Assembly: GCF_000429485.1 (NCBI RefSeq)
Contig: NZ_KE386910.1
Location: 124,001 to 188,000 of the forward strand
DNA: 64,000 nt
Direction: 5' to 3'
DNA from: Aliagarivorans marinus DSM 23064
Lineage (GTDB): Bacteria > Pseudomonadota > Gammaproteobacteria > Enterobacterales > Celerinatantimonadaceae
Position numbers and translations under genes: made by a program. Positions 54,846 through 64,000 of the stretch are shown here, piece after piece. Each line of letters opens with the position of its first letter. Position 1 is the first letter of the stretch. The notes beneath the pieces are model-generated. The model worked only from the letters and a program-made list of their open reading frames with translations. It ran no database searches and was not told the DNA's origin.

Positions 54846-56717
54846 ATGAAAAAGTTGCTTTATGTATTTGTCGCTTTAATCGCGGTCATTGCCATTGCAA
54901 TCACCGCTGTCGTTTTGCTGGTGGACACTGAAGATGTCAAACAGCTTCTAGTTAAACAGGTACGTGAAGCAACTGGTCGCGAGCTGGTTATTGAAGGCGA
55001 TCTCAGCTGGCGCTTCTTTCCAAGTATTGGCTTTGAGCTGGGTAAAACTCAGCTGATGGATCACCCTGATTTCAGCACTCAGCCTACCCTGGGCTTTGAC
55101 CTTGCATCGATGTCGGTGGCAGTGATGCCACTGCTTGATCGTCAGATAGAACTTGGTGACATTGAGCTATCAGGCCTCAGCATTCGCTATGAGGTTAATC
55201 AAAGCGGCACGAGTAACATTGATGACTTGCTGCAAGGCGACGAATCTTCCACGCAAGATCCCGGTAGCGAGTCCACAAGCGAAGGTGGTGCGAGCGCCGA
55301 ACCGTGGGCTATCTCGCTAGCGGGTCTTAACATCAAAGAGGCAACAGCCAATCTGATTGATCATCAGGCGGGCACCCAGCAGCTTATTGGCCCCATTAAC
55401 CTTAGCCTGGAAGGGCTCAGTTTAGGTACTGCGAACCGCTTCTCATTAGACAGCGCTTATGACGATGGAGCGATCACGCTCACCCAGTCGGCCGAAGGCA
55501 TGCTGACCATCGCGAGCGATCTGGCAACAATTACCATCGATGAGCTTAGCAACCAATTGGTGGCAGAGGGAGAGGCGCTTCCCAACCGCAAGGTTAGCGT
55601 ATCTAACTCGGGCAATATTCACATAGACCAAACCGCCCAACAGCTTAGCTGGAAGCAATTTGTCACCCAAATCGATGAGCAAATTACCATCTCCGGTGAG
55701 CTTGGGGTTGGCTACGCAGGCGTGCCAACAATTAGTTACCAACTCTCGATCCCAGAGTTAGACGTAAACCCATACTTGGCTAGCGAGGAGCAAGGCGCAA
55801 ACGGGGAGCCGGAAAGCGCGCCGAAAAGTGAACAGGAAAAGCAACAAGAGCCAGACCTCACTGCGCTTAGTCAGTTTAACTTGGATGGGAAGCTGAGTAT
55901 TGGAAAGCTGCTGTTCCAAAAGCTGGAAGTGACTGACATTGAGCAGCACACCAGTTTGCAAAGCGGGCTGTTAAAGCTAAATCAAACCAGCGCCAAGCTC
56001 TATCAAGGGGCAATCAACCTTAGCGGTCAGTTAGATAGCAACAAAAGCCCGGCGCCATTTAAGCTCAACTCAGCGATAAACGGCGTGCAAGCTCTACCTC
56101 TTTTGCAGGCCGCTGCCGATCTGGAAATCGTTGCTGGCACGCTCAATGCTGATGCCAATCTCAGTGGTGTAGGCCTGTCAGAAACCGCACTGCGTAGCAA
56201 GATTGCCGGGCCACTGAAGGCAACGTTTACCGATGGGGCCATTTATGGCATCAACATCCCGCACAAAATCCGCCAAGCCAAGACTAGCCTGACCGGCGCC
56301 GATGCAAGCCAACTTGCCGAAGAGAAGACCGATTTTAGTGAGCTCATCCTTGATGTGCTATTGGGCAAGGGCGTGGCGAAGCTCAACGCGGCCAGCATGC
56401 AAAGTCCGCTATTGCGCGTAGATGGCGATGGCAGCACTCACTTGGTTAAGGAAACACTCGATCTGCGTTTTTTGGTCAAAGTGGTATCAAGCCTTGAAGG
56501 ACAGGGTGGTAACAACGACTTGTCCGGCGTGACATTCCCAATCGATATTGCTGGTACCTGGACTCAACCGAAGATCGACCTTGATTTCAAAGCGCTGTTA
56601 GAAGCTCAGTTTGGTAGCGAAGTGAAAGAGAAAGTCGGACAAGAAGTCGACCGCGTGATTAAAGATGAAGGATTGCGCGATCAGGTAAAAGACGTATTAG
56701 GGAACTTCTTTAATTAA
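54846..56717 (+). CDS. asmA: AsmA family protein
   Basis: 623 residues with an N-terminal membrane anchor (about 5-26) and a long beta-rich periplasmic body; the C-terminal part (GVGLSETALRSKIAGPLKATFTDGAIYGINI and GTWTQPKIDLDF) is the AsmA_2 region. AsmA-like proteins are bridge-like lipid-transport relatives that affect outer-membrane assembly. A low-complexity Ser/Glu-rich spacer occurs near 128-147 and a Glu/Lys-rich one near 315-330. Stop and the next ATG overlap by one base. Confidence 0.88.
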   Translation: MKKLLYVFVALIAVIAIAITAVVLLVDTEDVKQLLVKQVREATGRELVIEGDLSWRFFPSIGFELGKTQLMDHPDFSTQPTLGFDLASMSVAVMPLLDRQIELGDIELSGLSIRYEVNQSGTSNIDDLLQGDESSTQDPGSESTSEGGASAEPWAISLAGLNIKEATANLIDHQAGTQQLIGPINLSLEGLSLGTANRFSLDSAYDDGAITLTQSAEGMLTIASDLATITIDELSNQLVAEGEALPNRKVSVSNSGNIHIDQTAQQLSWKQFVTQIDEQITISGELGVGYAGVPTISYQLSIPELDVNPYLASEEQGANGEPESAPKSEQEKQQEPDLTALSQFNLDGKLSIGKLLFQKLEVTDIEQHTSLQSGLLKLNQTSAKLYQGAINLSGQLDSNKSPAPFKLNSAINGVQALPLLQAAADLEIVAGTLNADANLSGVGLSETALRSKIAGPLKATFTDGAIYGINIPHKIRQAKTSLTGADASQLAEEKTDFSELILDVLLGKGVAKLNAASMQSPLLRVDGDGSTHLVKETLDLRFLVKVVSSLEGQGGNNDLSGVTFPIDIAGTWTQPKIDLDFKALLEAQFGSEVKEKVGQEVDRVIKDEGLRDQVKDVLGNFFN

Positions 56718-57220
56718 TGTTTGGATTTAGTAAACGGCGCGACAGCCTGTTTCCGTCGGTATTGGTGGTGTGTATTGGCAATATCTGCCGTTCGCCCACC
56801 GGCGAAGTGGTGCTACGCCATAAAGCGCGCAGCAGAGGCATGGACATGGATATCGATTCCGCGGGCGTTGCTGCTTTTCATGTCGGGCAGGGCGCTGATC
56901 CACGCGGCGCGAGAGTGGGGGCCAAACGGGGTTACAGCTTTAAGGGGATCCGCTCGCGTCAGATTGACGCCATCGATTACGAGCGTTTTGACCTGATCCT
57001 TGCCGCGGAGCCAAGCAATATCGATTATATGAAGAAACACTGTCCGCCGGAGTTTCAACATAAGCTGCACCTTTGGCTTGATTATGTGGGCATGGAGCAA
57101 GGTGAGATCCCTGATCCTTACTACGGCAGTGTCGCGGGCTTCGACCGAGTGCTCGATATCATTGAAGAAGCGTCGGAGCGACTTCTCGATATGATGGAAG
57201 AGGGGAAGGTTTCTTCATAG
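56717..57220 (+). CDS. Low-molecular-weight protein-tyrosine phosphatase
   Basis: 167 residues. Signature CIGNICRS with nucleophile Cys19 and Arg25 (C-x5-R), and the general-acid loop DPYYGS (about 132-137). In gammaproteobacteria relatives such as Wzb and Etp act on tyrosine kinases of polysaccharide export, but no kinase or capsule genes are nearby, so the partner is unknown. Overlaps asmA by one base. Confidence 0.9.
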   Translation: MFGFSKRRDSLFPSVLVVCIGNICRSPTGEVVLRHKARSRGMDMDIDSAGVAAFHVGQGADPRGARVGAKRGYSFKGIRSRQIDAIDYERFDLILAAEPSNIDYMKKHCPPEFQHKLHLWLDYVGMEQGEIPDPYYGSVAGFDRVLDIIEEASERLLDMMEEGKVSS

Positions 57221-57271
57221 CAACAACATGATCGCTATCACCATACATCGCTAATCTTCATTAGCAATATC

Positions 57272-57304
57272 ATAAGCGCCTAAGCTTGGGCGCTTATTTT
57301 TTTG
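57272..57304 (+). terminator. Terminator after the phosphatase gene
   Basis: ATAAGCGCC and GGCGCTTAT form a perfect 9-bp stem with an 8-base loop, followed by a run of T. Confidence 0.88.
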
Positions 57305-57336
57305 CCTGTCGTCCGGCACAAATATTTCTTAGGCAA

Positions 57337-57372
57337 TAAAAAACCGCCCGTTAGCAAGGCTAAGGACGGTTT
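57337..57372 (-). terminator. Terminator of rne
   Basis: On the minus strand AAACCGTCCTTAGC pairs with GCTAACGGGCGGTTT around a 3-base loop (one unpaired base, one G-T pair) and a T-run follows. It begins 39 bp after the rne stop. Confidence 0.88.
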
Positions 57373-57411
57373 CGATTCGGGCCTGGAATGGCCCGAGAAA
57401 CTACAGCGTGA

Positions 57412-60400
57412 TTAGAACTCTGCTGGCTTAGCCATTGGTGCAGAGGCACTGTTCACTGCATCGCTAGTGCCCGCAACACGGGTACTGCTTAGCGTAGCTT
57501 TGCGCTCGTAGGGCTTCACCTCAACCTCTGGGTACTCAGTTTGTGGGTACTCAGCTGGCTTAGCCATGGCGGCGCTGGCGCGTCCACCTTTAACCACAAT
57601 CTGTTGTGGCTGCTCGGCAACTGCCGCTGGCTGTTCTGCTTCTGCTTCTGCTTCTGCTCCTGCTTCAGGAGCTTTTTCAGCCGCAGCTTGCTCTTCTACA
57701 GGCTCAGCGTTTGGTGCTTCGCTGACCTCAGCCACAACCTCAGCTTCTGAGGCCTGCTCTACTGGCTGAGCGACTTCTTCAACCGAAACTTCGACAGGCT
57801 GTTCAAGTGGCTCATCAGTAGATGCTGACTCAACCTGAACCTCTGCAGGTGCTAGCTCCTCAGCTGGTGCAGCTTCTACTTGCTCAGTCGCAACTTGGAG
57901 CTGCTCAACAACATCTGCAACTGGCGCATTAGTTGACTCTGCGTTTGCGACTTCAGTAGCCTGCGGCTTTTCAGCTTGAACGTCTGCCACTGGCTCAACC
58001 ACAGGGGTTTGCTCTGCAGGCGTTTCACTCTGTTGCGGTGCTTCTGCAACCTCGTTTACCTCAGTGCTGGCAACAACTTCTTGCTCTTGCTGCTCTGGGT
58101 AGCGTGCATCAATCGCGGCTTCACCGTTGGTCTCGACTACGGTTTCAGGAGCGGCTTCCGGCGCGGCGTCTGCATCGGCTGACAGTTCGGCTTTTGGCAA
58201 ATCGCTAAAGCGTTTGCGACCGGCTTGGCTTGAGCTGCGGCGACGGCGGCGAGGTTTCTTCGCTTTTTCCTCGGCAGGCTTGGCTTCGGCCGTGTTGTCT
58301 ACTGCTTCAACGATGGCTTCAGCTTTCTCTGGCGCAGCGGGTTTGTTTTGCGTTTCTGGCTTAGCCTCAGGTGCTGCTTTTGGCGCTTCAACTGGTGCAT
58401 CTGCAGTTTGCTGGGCATCTGCTTTGGTTTCTACAGGCTGATTACGTACGCTCTTGCGCAGATTGCGGCGCTGGCGACGCTCTTGAACCTGTTGCTGTTT
58501 CTTGCTGCCTTCTTCCTCGGCAGTGTCTGCTTTAGCAGAGCGAGAGCGTGAGCGACGGCGGTTGGACTGCTTAGCTTTCTCTTGCTTGACCTCTTCTTGG
58601 CTGTCAGAGCGTTGTTGCTTGCTGCCAGACGGCTTGTCACGGCGCTCATCGCTCTTTTGCGACTTGTTGCGGCTTTCGCCATCGCGGCCATTACGATTCT
58701 CACCTGAGCGATTGCTGCGCTTATCACCGGAGCGGTTGCCACGGCGGCGGTCGTTGCGGCGGTCATTGCGACGATTAGGGTTACCGTTGCCTTTTGACTG
58801 CTGCTTTGGTTGCTCGGCTTCTTTTTTCTCTTCAGTGCCACCAAACAGTGCGCTAAAGAAAGCGGCGATTTTAGCCAGTAGCGACGGCGTAGCCTCTTTC
58901 TTGGCGGGAGCCTTGGCTTTTGGCTGGCTGTTAGGCTTAGCCTTGCTTGGCTGCTTAGGCGCTGCTGGTGCGCTAAAGCCTTGAAGAGCAGGTTGCTCAG
59001 CTTGCGCTTTTTCGGTGGCCAGCACATTTGGTTGGTAAACCGGAGACGGCTGCTCGTTGGTCAGCTTGTAACTAACCTCTTCTGGCTCTTCGCCTTTGCG
59101 GATACGGGTTACGTCGTAGTGTGGTGTTTCCATGTGCTGGTTAGGAATAATGACCAAACGCACATTGTGGCGTTTTTCCAGCTTGTTAATGGCAACACGC
59201 TTTTCGTTAAGCAAGAAGGCGGCAACAGGAACAGGAACCTGAGCGTGGACTTCAGAAGTGTTGTCTTTAAGTGCTTCTTCTTCAAACAGGCGAAGGATAG
59301 ACAGCGACAAAGATTCGTTATCACGAATGGTGCCTTGGCCATTACAGCGTGGGCAGATGTGAGTGCTCGACTCACCCAGTGACGGGCGTAGGCGCTGGCG
59401 TGACATCTCAAGCAGGCCGAAGCGAGAGATACGACCTACTTGTACGCGGGCACGGTCTTGCTTGACGGCTTCACGGAAGCGATTCTCAACTTCGCGTTGG
59501 TTCTTAACTGGGGTCATATCGATAAAGTCGATAACCACCAGGCCACCAAGGTCACGCAGGCGCAGTTGGCGTGCGATCTCATCAGCGGCTTCTAAGTTAG
59601 TCTGCAGAGCAGTCTCCTCGATATCGCCACCCTTGGTTGCGCGGGCCGAGTTAATATCGATGGAGGTCAGTGCTTCAGTTGGGTCAATAACGATTGAACC
59701 GCCGGATGGCAGGCGGACTTCGCGTTGGAAGGCTGATTCAATCTGTGACTCAATCTGGTAGTGATTGAACATCGGCACTTCGCCTTCGTAACGCTTGATG
59801 CGGCTAACGAAGTCGGGGCGAACAAGTTCAATATGTTGCTTGGCTTGGTCGAAAATCTTACGGTTATCGATCAGGATCTCGCCCACATCGCGACGCAAGT
59901 AGTCACGGATGGCACGTACGATAACGTTGCTTTCTTGGTGAATTAGGAAAGGAGCAGGGCGGTTGTCCGCGCTCTCTTTGATAGACGCCCAGTGGTTAAG
60001 CAGTACTTTTAAGTCCCACTGCAGCTCTTCTGCCGATTTGCCTACACCCGCAGTACGTACGATCAGGCCCATGCCTTGCGGCAGTTCCAGACCATTCATC
60101 GCTTCTTTAAGCTGGGTACGCTCATCACCTTCAATGCGGCGAGAGATACCACCGGCGCGAGGGTTGTTTGGCATCAGAACCAGGAAGCTACCCGCCAAGC
60201 TGATAAAGGTGGTCAGTGCTGCACCTTTGTTACCGCGCTCTTCTTTGTCGATCTGAACGATAACTTCCTGGCCTTCTTTCACCACTTCTTTGATGTTAGG
60301 GCGGCCTTGGTAGGTATAACCTTCAGGGAAGTACTCACGGGCGATCTCCTTCATTGGAAGGAAACCGTGGCGCTCAGCGCCATAATCAACAAAAGCGGCT

Positions 60401-60561
60401 TCTAGGCTAGGCTCTACGCGGGTAATCTTACCTTTGTAGATGTTGGCTTTCTTCTGCTCGTGGCCAGGACTCTCAATATCGAGGTCGTATAGTCGTTGGC
60501 CGTCGACTAATGCAACGCGCATCTCTTCGAGCTGCATTGCATTGATTAACATTCTTTTCAT
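57412..60561 (-). CDS. rne: Ribonuclease E
   Basis: 1049 residues from the ATG at 60561, where MKRMLINA begins; 16 further upstream codons are open. The catalytic half has the S1 domain (about 35-120), the 5'-sensor region, the metal-binding Asp residues in SIDINSARA and VVIDFIDM, and the Zn-link CPRCNGQG near 404. The C-terminal half (about 530-1049) is disordered: Arg/Asn/Gly-rich RNA-binding stretches, then long Ala/Glu/Pro/Val-rich acidic repeats, and two copies of an ASA(A/P)MAKPAE motif at about 995-1004 and 1039-1048, which resemble the PNPase-binding tail of other RNase E proteins. It is the scaffold of the RNA degradosome. Confidence 0.96.
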   Translation of the reverse strand: MKRMLINAMQLEEMRVALVDGQRLYDLDIESPGHEQKKANIYKGKITRVEPSLEAAFVDYGAERHGFLPMKEIAREYFPEGYTYQGRPNIKEVVKEGQEVIVQIDKEERGNKGAALTTFISLAGSFLVLMPNNPRAGGISRRIEGDERTQLKEAMNGLELPQGMGLIVRTAGVGKSAEELQWDLKVLLNHWASIKESADNRPAPFLIHQESNVIVRAIRDYLRRDVGEILIDNRKIFDQAKQHIELVRPDFVSRIKRYEGEVPMFNHYQIESQIESAFQREVRLPSGGSIVIDPTEALTSIDINSARATKGGDIEETALQTNLEAADEIARQLRLRDLGGLVVIDFIDMTPVKNQREVENRFREAVKQDRARVQVGRISRFGLLEMSRQRLRPSLGESSTHICPRCNGQGTIRDNESLSLSILRLFEEEALKDNTSEVHAQVPVPVAAFLLNEKRVAINKLEKRHNVRLVIIPNQHMETPHYDVTRIRKGEEPEEVSYKLTNEQPSPVYQPNVLATEKAQAEQPALQGFSAPAAPKQPSKAKPNSQPKAKAPAKKEATPSLLAKIAAFFSALFGGTEEKKEAEQPKQQSKGNGNPNRRNDRRNDRRRGNRSGDKRSNRSGENRNGRDGESRNKSQKSDERRDKPSGSKQQRSDSQEEVKQEKAKQSNRRRSRSRSAKADTAEEEGSKKQQQVQERRQRRNLRKSVRNQPVETKADAQQTADAPVEAPKAAPEAKPETQNKPAAPEKAEAIVEAVDNTAEAKPAEEKAKKPRRRRRSSSQAGRKRFSDLPKAELSADADAAPEAAPETVVETNGEAAIDARYPEQQEQEVVASTEVNEVAEAPQQSETPAEQTPVVEPVADVQAEKPQATEVANAESTNAPVADVVEQLQVATEQVEAAPAEELAPAEVQVESASTDEPLEQPVEVSVEEVAQPVEQASEAEVVAEVSEAPNAEPVEEQAAAEKAPEAGAEAEAEAEQPAAVAEQPQQIVVKGGRASAAMAKPAEYPQTEYPEVEVKPYERKATLSSTRVAGTSDAVNSASAPMAKPAEF

Positions 60562-60987
60562 GTCTATGCCTTGGATTGTGTTGTTACACAACCGCAAGAC
60601 AGCATCCAACCTGCCTTAACTGGCTAGGCCCTGTGTTCTCGAGAGTAGATGGTAGCCATCTCGGCTAGCGGCTCCTTTAGGGCGCATTGTCGCGTGTCTA
60701 TTATGCAAGCCCCGCCAACGCTGTGTGTTTGGATGCGTTGGCCAAGCTGTAAAAACTGTTCGCTATAGCTATTTAAGGCGTGTGGTACTGCCTGCTACGG
60801 TTGCAATAAATTCTGTTTTTCTCGGCACGGTTTCATATAATTAAACCGTCGTTATGAACGTCTTATCCGCCGATTTTTGCTCGCGCCTTGATAGAAAACT
60901 TGAAAATTAGGCGCATATAACCGTTCAAATATAGCAAAGCCAGTTTTTTCCATCAAACTAATTTCCGGACATGTTACACTTTTGTCT
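60562..60987. promoter_or_regulatory. Divergent rne-rluC intergenic region with long rne leader
   Basis: 426 bp between two divergent genes. In E. coli the same gap holds a roughly 360-base rne leader that autoregulates RNase E, and the length here fits that. Near the rne start the minus strand has TTGTGT/ACACAA with a 4-base loop, followed by AAGG before the ATG. A CATAAT-like -10 lies near 60700 on the minus strand. Candidate promoter elements for rluC lie around 60950-60980, without a convincing consensus. No coding frame was accepted. Confidence 0.45.
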
Positions 60988-61932
60988 ATGAATACCGATT
61001 ACCAAGCTGTTCAGTTCATCGAGGTCTCTGCCGATGAAGCTGGCCAAAGAATAGATAACTTTCTCGTCAGGCGCCTGAAAGGGGTACCTAAAAGTCGAAT
61101 TTATCGGATTTTGCGAAAAGGCGAAGTTCGAGTTAACAAAAAGCGCGTAAAACCCGAATACAAGCTGCAAGCTGAAGACAGCGTGAGAGTCCCTCCGATC
61201 CGTTTGGCTGAGCCTAGCGAGCTGCCTTCTAACAAGCTCGATAAGGTTAGCCAACTCGAGCAGCACATCCTTTATGAAGACGATTGCCTATTAGTGTTAA
61301 ACAAACCCAGTGGTTTGGCGGTGCACGGTGGCAGTGGCTTGAGCTTCGGCGCAATCGAGGCGCTGCGTTCATTGCGTAGCGATTGCCGCTACCTAGAGCT
61401 AGTCCATCGTATCGACCGGGACACCTCGGGTATTTTGTTAGTGGCAAAGAAACGCTCCAGTTTGCGTGAGCTTCATCGACAACTGCGCGAAAAGCATGTG
61501 CAAAAAGACTACCTGACCTTGGTCCATGGCAGTTGGCCGAAAAAGCAGCGTAGCATCGATGCGCCCTTGCGTAAGAACGTTGTGGCATCGGGCGAGCGGA
61601 TGGTGATTGTCGACCAGCAAGAAGGTAAGCCATCGTTGACGCGTTATCGGATTGAGCGCCAGTTCAGCGATATGACGCTACTAAAAGCCAGTCCGGTTAC
61701 CGGCCGCACCCATCAGATCCGGGTTCACAGCCAGTGGGCTGGACACCCAATCGCCGGTGACGATAAGTATGCCGAGAACGAGCAACTGAGCGAGATGAAG
61801 GGAAAAGGCTTAAAGCGACTGTTCTTACACGCATGGCGGATCAACTTTGAGCATCCGGCCACTGGCAAGATCATGCAGCTAGAAGCGCCGCTTCCCGATG
61901 ATCTTAAAGCGGTCTGTGACGCGCTAAGCTAA
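60988..61932 (+). CDS. rluC: 23S rRNA pseudouridine synthase RluC
   Basis: 314 residues: S4 RNA-binding domain (about 20-70) and an RluA-type catalytic domain with Asp143 in HRIDRDTSG. In E. coli RluC modifies U955, U2504 and U2580 of 23S rRNA. The ATG at 60988 is taken as start (a TTG lies two codons upstream). Divergent from rne, as in E. coli. Confidence 0.95.
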   Translation: MNTDYQAVQFIEVSADEAGQRIDNFLVRRLKGVPKSRIYRILRKGEVRVNKKRVKPEYKLQAEDSVRVPPIRLAEPSELPSNKLDKVSQLEQHILYEDDCLLVLNKPSGLAVHGGSGLSFGAIEALRSLRSDCRYLELVHRIDRDTSGILLVAKKRSSLRELHRQLREKHVQKDYLTLVHGSWPKKQRSIDAPLRKNVVASGERMVIVDQQEGKPSLTRYRIERQFSDMTLLKASPVTGRTHQIRVHSQWAGHPIAGDDKYAENEQLSEMKGKGLKRLFLHAWRINFEHPATGKIMQLEAPLPDDLKAVCDALS

Positions 61933-61950
61933 GCGCGCCTATCTTCTATA

Positions 61951-61979
61951 CCCGAACATGCTCAATATGCTTGTTCGGG
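61951..61979. terminator. Hairpin between convergent rluC and yceF
   Basis: CCCGAACA and TGTTCGGG form a perfect 8-bp stem with a 13-base loop; no T-run. Confidence 0.5.
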
Positions 61980-61992
61980 CAACCATGCGCTA

Positions 61993-62589
61993 TCAGCAAG
62001 GTAGCGCCAATCCTTCTTTCTCTAGCCAACTAACCAAGCGTATTAGTGGTAAGCCTATAAGGGTGTTAGGGTCATCGCCTAGCAGTGCATCAAACAATAC
62101 GATGCCAGTGCCTTCGGATTTAAAGCTTCCCGCACAGTTATAGGGCTGTTCGCTTCGCAAGTAACGTTCAATTAGGGCCGGGTCGAGCTCTCGAAACTTT
62201 ACATCGAAGATCTCAACGGTGCTGGTAGTGCCCTGAGTGCAGCTGTTGTGCAATGCCAGCCCGGTATAAAAGCGCACGGTTTTACCACTGGCTTTGCTAA
62301 GTTGAGCAATCGCACCTTGGTGATCGCCGGGTTTTCCCAAGATCTCTTCATCTATTACACACACTTGATCGGAGCCGATGATCAGCGCTTCGTTGAGTTT
62401 ATCGCTGCCTGCTTTAGCTTTTTCTATCGCCAGGCGCTCTACCAGTTGCTTGGCGGTTTCGTTTTCCAGTGGCGATTCGTCAATATCTGGCGAAAAGCAG
62501 TCGAAGTTACTGACGACTTTGGCTAGAATCTGCTTTCGAAAAGGGGAGCTGGACGCGAGTACAATTTTTGGCTTGTTTTGCTTATTCAT
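61993..62589 (-). CDS. yceF: Maf-type nucleotide pyrophosphatase YceF
   Basis: 198 residues with the Maf motif LASSSPFRKQIL (about 11-22), DIDESP (about 36-41), GSDQVCVIDEEILGKPG (about 73-89) and KTVRFYTGLAL. YceF hydrolyses m7GTP, clearing a modified nucleotide. Divergent from yceD, the common arrangement. Confidence 0.93.
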   Translation of the reverse strand: MNKQNKPKIVLASSSPFRKQILAKVVSNFDCFSPDIDESPLENETAKQLVERLAIEKAKAGSDKLNEALIIGSDQVCVIDEEILGKPGDHQGAIAQLSKASGKTVRFYTGLALHNSCTQGTTSTVEIFDVKFRELDPALIERYLRSEQPYNCAGSFKSEGTGIVLFDALLGDDPNTLIGLPLIRLVSWLEKEGLALPC

Positions 62590-62683
62590 GGTGTTTATTT
62601 GAGCTTGTGCTTAATTAAAATCCAGACAAGCATAATAAAGCTTCCCTAAACGCGTCAAAGTAGTGAAAAAATTAAGATTTGCT

Positions 62684-62712
62684 TTGACAGTAGATACACC
62701 GAACTATATGAT
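62684..62712 (+). promoter_or_regulatory. Strong sigma-70 promoter of yceD-rpmF
   Basis: A consensus -35 TTGACA (62684-62689), a 17-bp spacer and -10 TATGAT (62707-62712), then a GC-rich discriminator GCGCGCC. The predicted start of transcription (about 62719) lies only two or three bases before the yceD ATG at 62722. Confidence 0.75.
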
Positions 62713-62721
62713 GCGCGCCTT

Positions 62722-63252
62722 ATGCAGAAGGTGAAGTTACCAGTAGAAGTTGATCCGTTTAAGGCGGCGAAACGCAAGCTTGATTATCAGGGCTCCCTGG
62801 AAGTTAGGCAGGCTCCGCGCTTAATCGATGCAACTTTGAAAGTTAATAGTGATGTAGACGTCTGGTTACGCTTTGAAATTGACCCGCAAGGGTTGGTTGT
62901 CTTACAAGGCAAAGCTGTAACCGAGGTTGAATTGGAATGCCAGCGTTGTGGAAAGCCTTACAGCTATGCGATCGACACTGAGTTTACCTATTCACCAGTC
63001 TGCTCTGAGAAGCAAATGGAGCTTCTTCCGGAAGAGTACGAAGTACTGGAACTCGATGAAAACGACATGTTTTCGCTTCATCGTTTGATTGAAGACGAAT
63101 TACTGCTGTCGCTTCCATTGATTGCCATGCACGAGCTTAGCGAGTGTGAGGTAAAGGTGGAGCAACAATCGTTCGGAGTTATCGAGGAAAAGGCTGAGGA
63201 ATCTCGACCAAATCCGTTTGCTGTGTTAGAAAGTTTGAAAAAGAAAGACTAG
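62722..63252 (+). CDS. yceD: YceD (DUF177), rRNA accumulation protein
   Basis: 176 residues. The start MQKVKLP equals that of the E. coli protein. Contains the CQRCGKPY pair typical of DUF177 (about 73-80) and ends NPFAVLESLKKKD. YceD family proteins affect 23S rRNA accumulation. It precedes rpmF by 12 bp and is driven by the promoter just upstream with almost no leader. Confidence 0.94.
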   Translation: MQKVKLPVEVDPFKAAKRKLDYQGSLEVRQAPRLIDATLKVNSDVDVWLRFEIDPQGLVVLQGKAVTEVELECQRCGKPYSYAIDTEFTYSPVCSEKQMELLPEEYEVLELDENDMFSLHRLIEDELLLSLPLIAMHELSECEVKVEQQSFGVIEEKAEESRPNPFAVLESLKKKD

Positions 63253-63264
63253 GAGACTGGGTCA

Positions 63265-63438
63265 ATGGCAGTTCAAAAAAGTAAAGTTACTCGTTCACGC
63301 CGTGGTATGCGTCGTTCACACGATGCCATCGAGAACAATGTTGCACTAACCACCGATGCGACTTCAGGTGAAACTCACCGTCGTCATCACGTTACTGCAG
63401 ACGGTTACTACCGCGGTAACAAGGTAATCAACAAGTAA
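63265..63438 (+). CDS. rpmF: 50S ribosomal protein L32
   Basis: 57 residues, [19 protein letters not shown] start and [16 protein letters not shown] end, full length. AGGAGACTGGG is the ribosome site. Part of the conserved yceD-rpmF-plsX block; it is missing from simple length-filtered gene predictions. Confidence 0.97.
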   Translation: MAVQKSKVTRSRRGMRRSHDAIENNVALTTDATSGETHRRHHVTADGYYRGNKVINK

Positions 63439-63449
63439 GATTTTGCACT

Positions 63450-64000
63450 TTGCAAAAACTTACTATTGCAGTTGATGCCATGGGGGGCGATTTCGGCCCC
63501 TCAGCTACGGTGCCTGCTATCAAGCAGGCACTCGCATTTCATCCCCACCTAAATATCCTTCTTTTTGGCGAGCACCACGCTCTCAATCCCGAACTTATTA
63601 AGCACCAAATAGCCAAGCATCCGCGCCTGGAGTTTATCCATTGTGCTGACTCGGTACGCTCAGACGATCGTCCGATTACCGCGCTGCGTGCTCGCAAAGA
63701 CTCGTCGATGCGTCAGGCTCTTGAAGTGGTCAAGCAGGGAAGGGCGCAAGCTTGTGTGAGTGCTGGCAACACCGGGGCGTTAATGGCCTTGGCGAAATCG
63801 GTGCTTAAGCTGTTACCGGGTATTGAACGTCCAGCGCTGGTGACCGGCCTTCCCCTTGAAGGTGGCGGTGAAACCTTATTACTCGATCTTGGCGCAAATT
63901 CCAGCTGCGACTCCGAGATCTTGTCTCAATTTGCCATGATGGGCGCCGCCTTAGCCGAAGCGTGCGGGAAGGTGCAAAACCCGCGCGTAGCGCTACTCAA
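63450..64000 (+). CDS. plsX: Phosphate acyltransferase PlsX (partial, runs off right edge)
   Basis: The frame from TTG at 63450 gives LTIAVDAMGGDFGPSATVPA at the start, and later KDSSMRQALEVVKQGRAQACVSAGNTGALMALAKSVL and LLLDLGANSSCDSEILSQFAMMGA. PlsX makes acyl-phosphate from acyl-ACP for phospholipid synthesis. TTG is the only start that matches the family length. About 183 codons are present; the C-terminus is outside the window. Confidence 0.95.
   Translation, partial: MQKLTIAVDAMGGDFGPSATVPAIKQALAFHPHLNILLFGEHHALNPELIKHQIAKHPRLEFIHCADSVRSDDRPITALRARKDSSMRQALEVVKQGRAQACVSAGNTGALMALAKSVLKLLPGIERPALVTGLPLEGGGETLLLDLGANSSCDSEILSQFAMMGAALAEACGKVQNPRVALL

Noticed and set aside
58000-59000. 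Long plus-strand frames opposite the RNase E tail
   Set aside because: Low-complexity Ala/Ser/Arg frames arise from the repetitive GC-rich acidic tail of rne on the other strand.

Overview
The window is chromosomal DNA of a marine-type gammaproteobacterium. It has recC-recB-recD in tandem, a periplasmic nitrate reductase operon with NarQ/NarP-type control, RNase E divergent from rluC, the yceF / yceD-rpmF-plsX block, ygiQ, slyD and a MoxR-DUF58-TgpA operon. Protein resemblances point towards Alteromonadales/Vibrionales-like relatives (Shewanella, Ferrimonas, Vibrio), but the genus cannot be fixed from the sequence alone.

Layout. 1-5430 (minus strand): a DUF389 membrane protein cut by the left edge, then moxR / DUF58 / transglutaminase. 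5663-9615: a lone GH26 glycosidase lipoprotein, two membrane proteins of unknown function and a DUF3332 lipoprotein. 9701-11132: an accessory island of two complete integron gene cassettes with attC sites and no integrase, next to a decayed IS110/IS1111-type transposase fragment. 11156-14835: two LysR regulators, each divergent from a small redox or NAD(P)-binding protein. 14888-20854: delta-class carbonic anhydrase, YcbL hydrolase, rhombotarget lipoprotein, thymidine kinase, a VOC protein and formate-THF ligase. 21127-29963: recCBD. 30277-36932: alanine symporter behind a structured leader, LysE exporter, slyD, a ClsC-like phospholipase D lipoprotein and ygiQ.

36929-50103 is a nitrate/molybdenum region. 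The diguanylate cyclase, a small membrane protein, narP and narQ run leftward. moaA, behind a probable Moco riboswitch, napD-A-B-C with a 41-aa membrane protein, and mobA-moaB-C-D-E-modA run rightward; moeA faces them. Together they sense nitrate, build the bis-MGD cofactor and reduce nitrate in the periplasm.

50382-64000 is housekeeping: GNAT, acylphosphatase, metG, udk-dcd-asmA-LMW phosphatase, rne, rluC, yceF, yceD-rpmF and plsX (cut by the right edge). No rRNA, tRNA or CRISPR array was seen. The least explained material is the two-cassette integron remnant and the folded leader of the alanine symporter gene.
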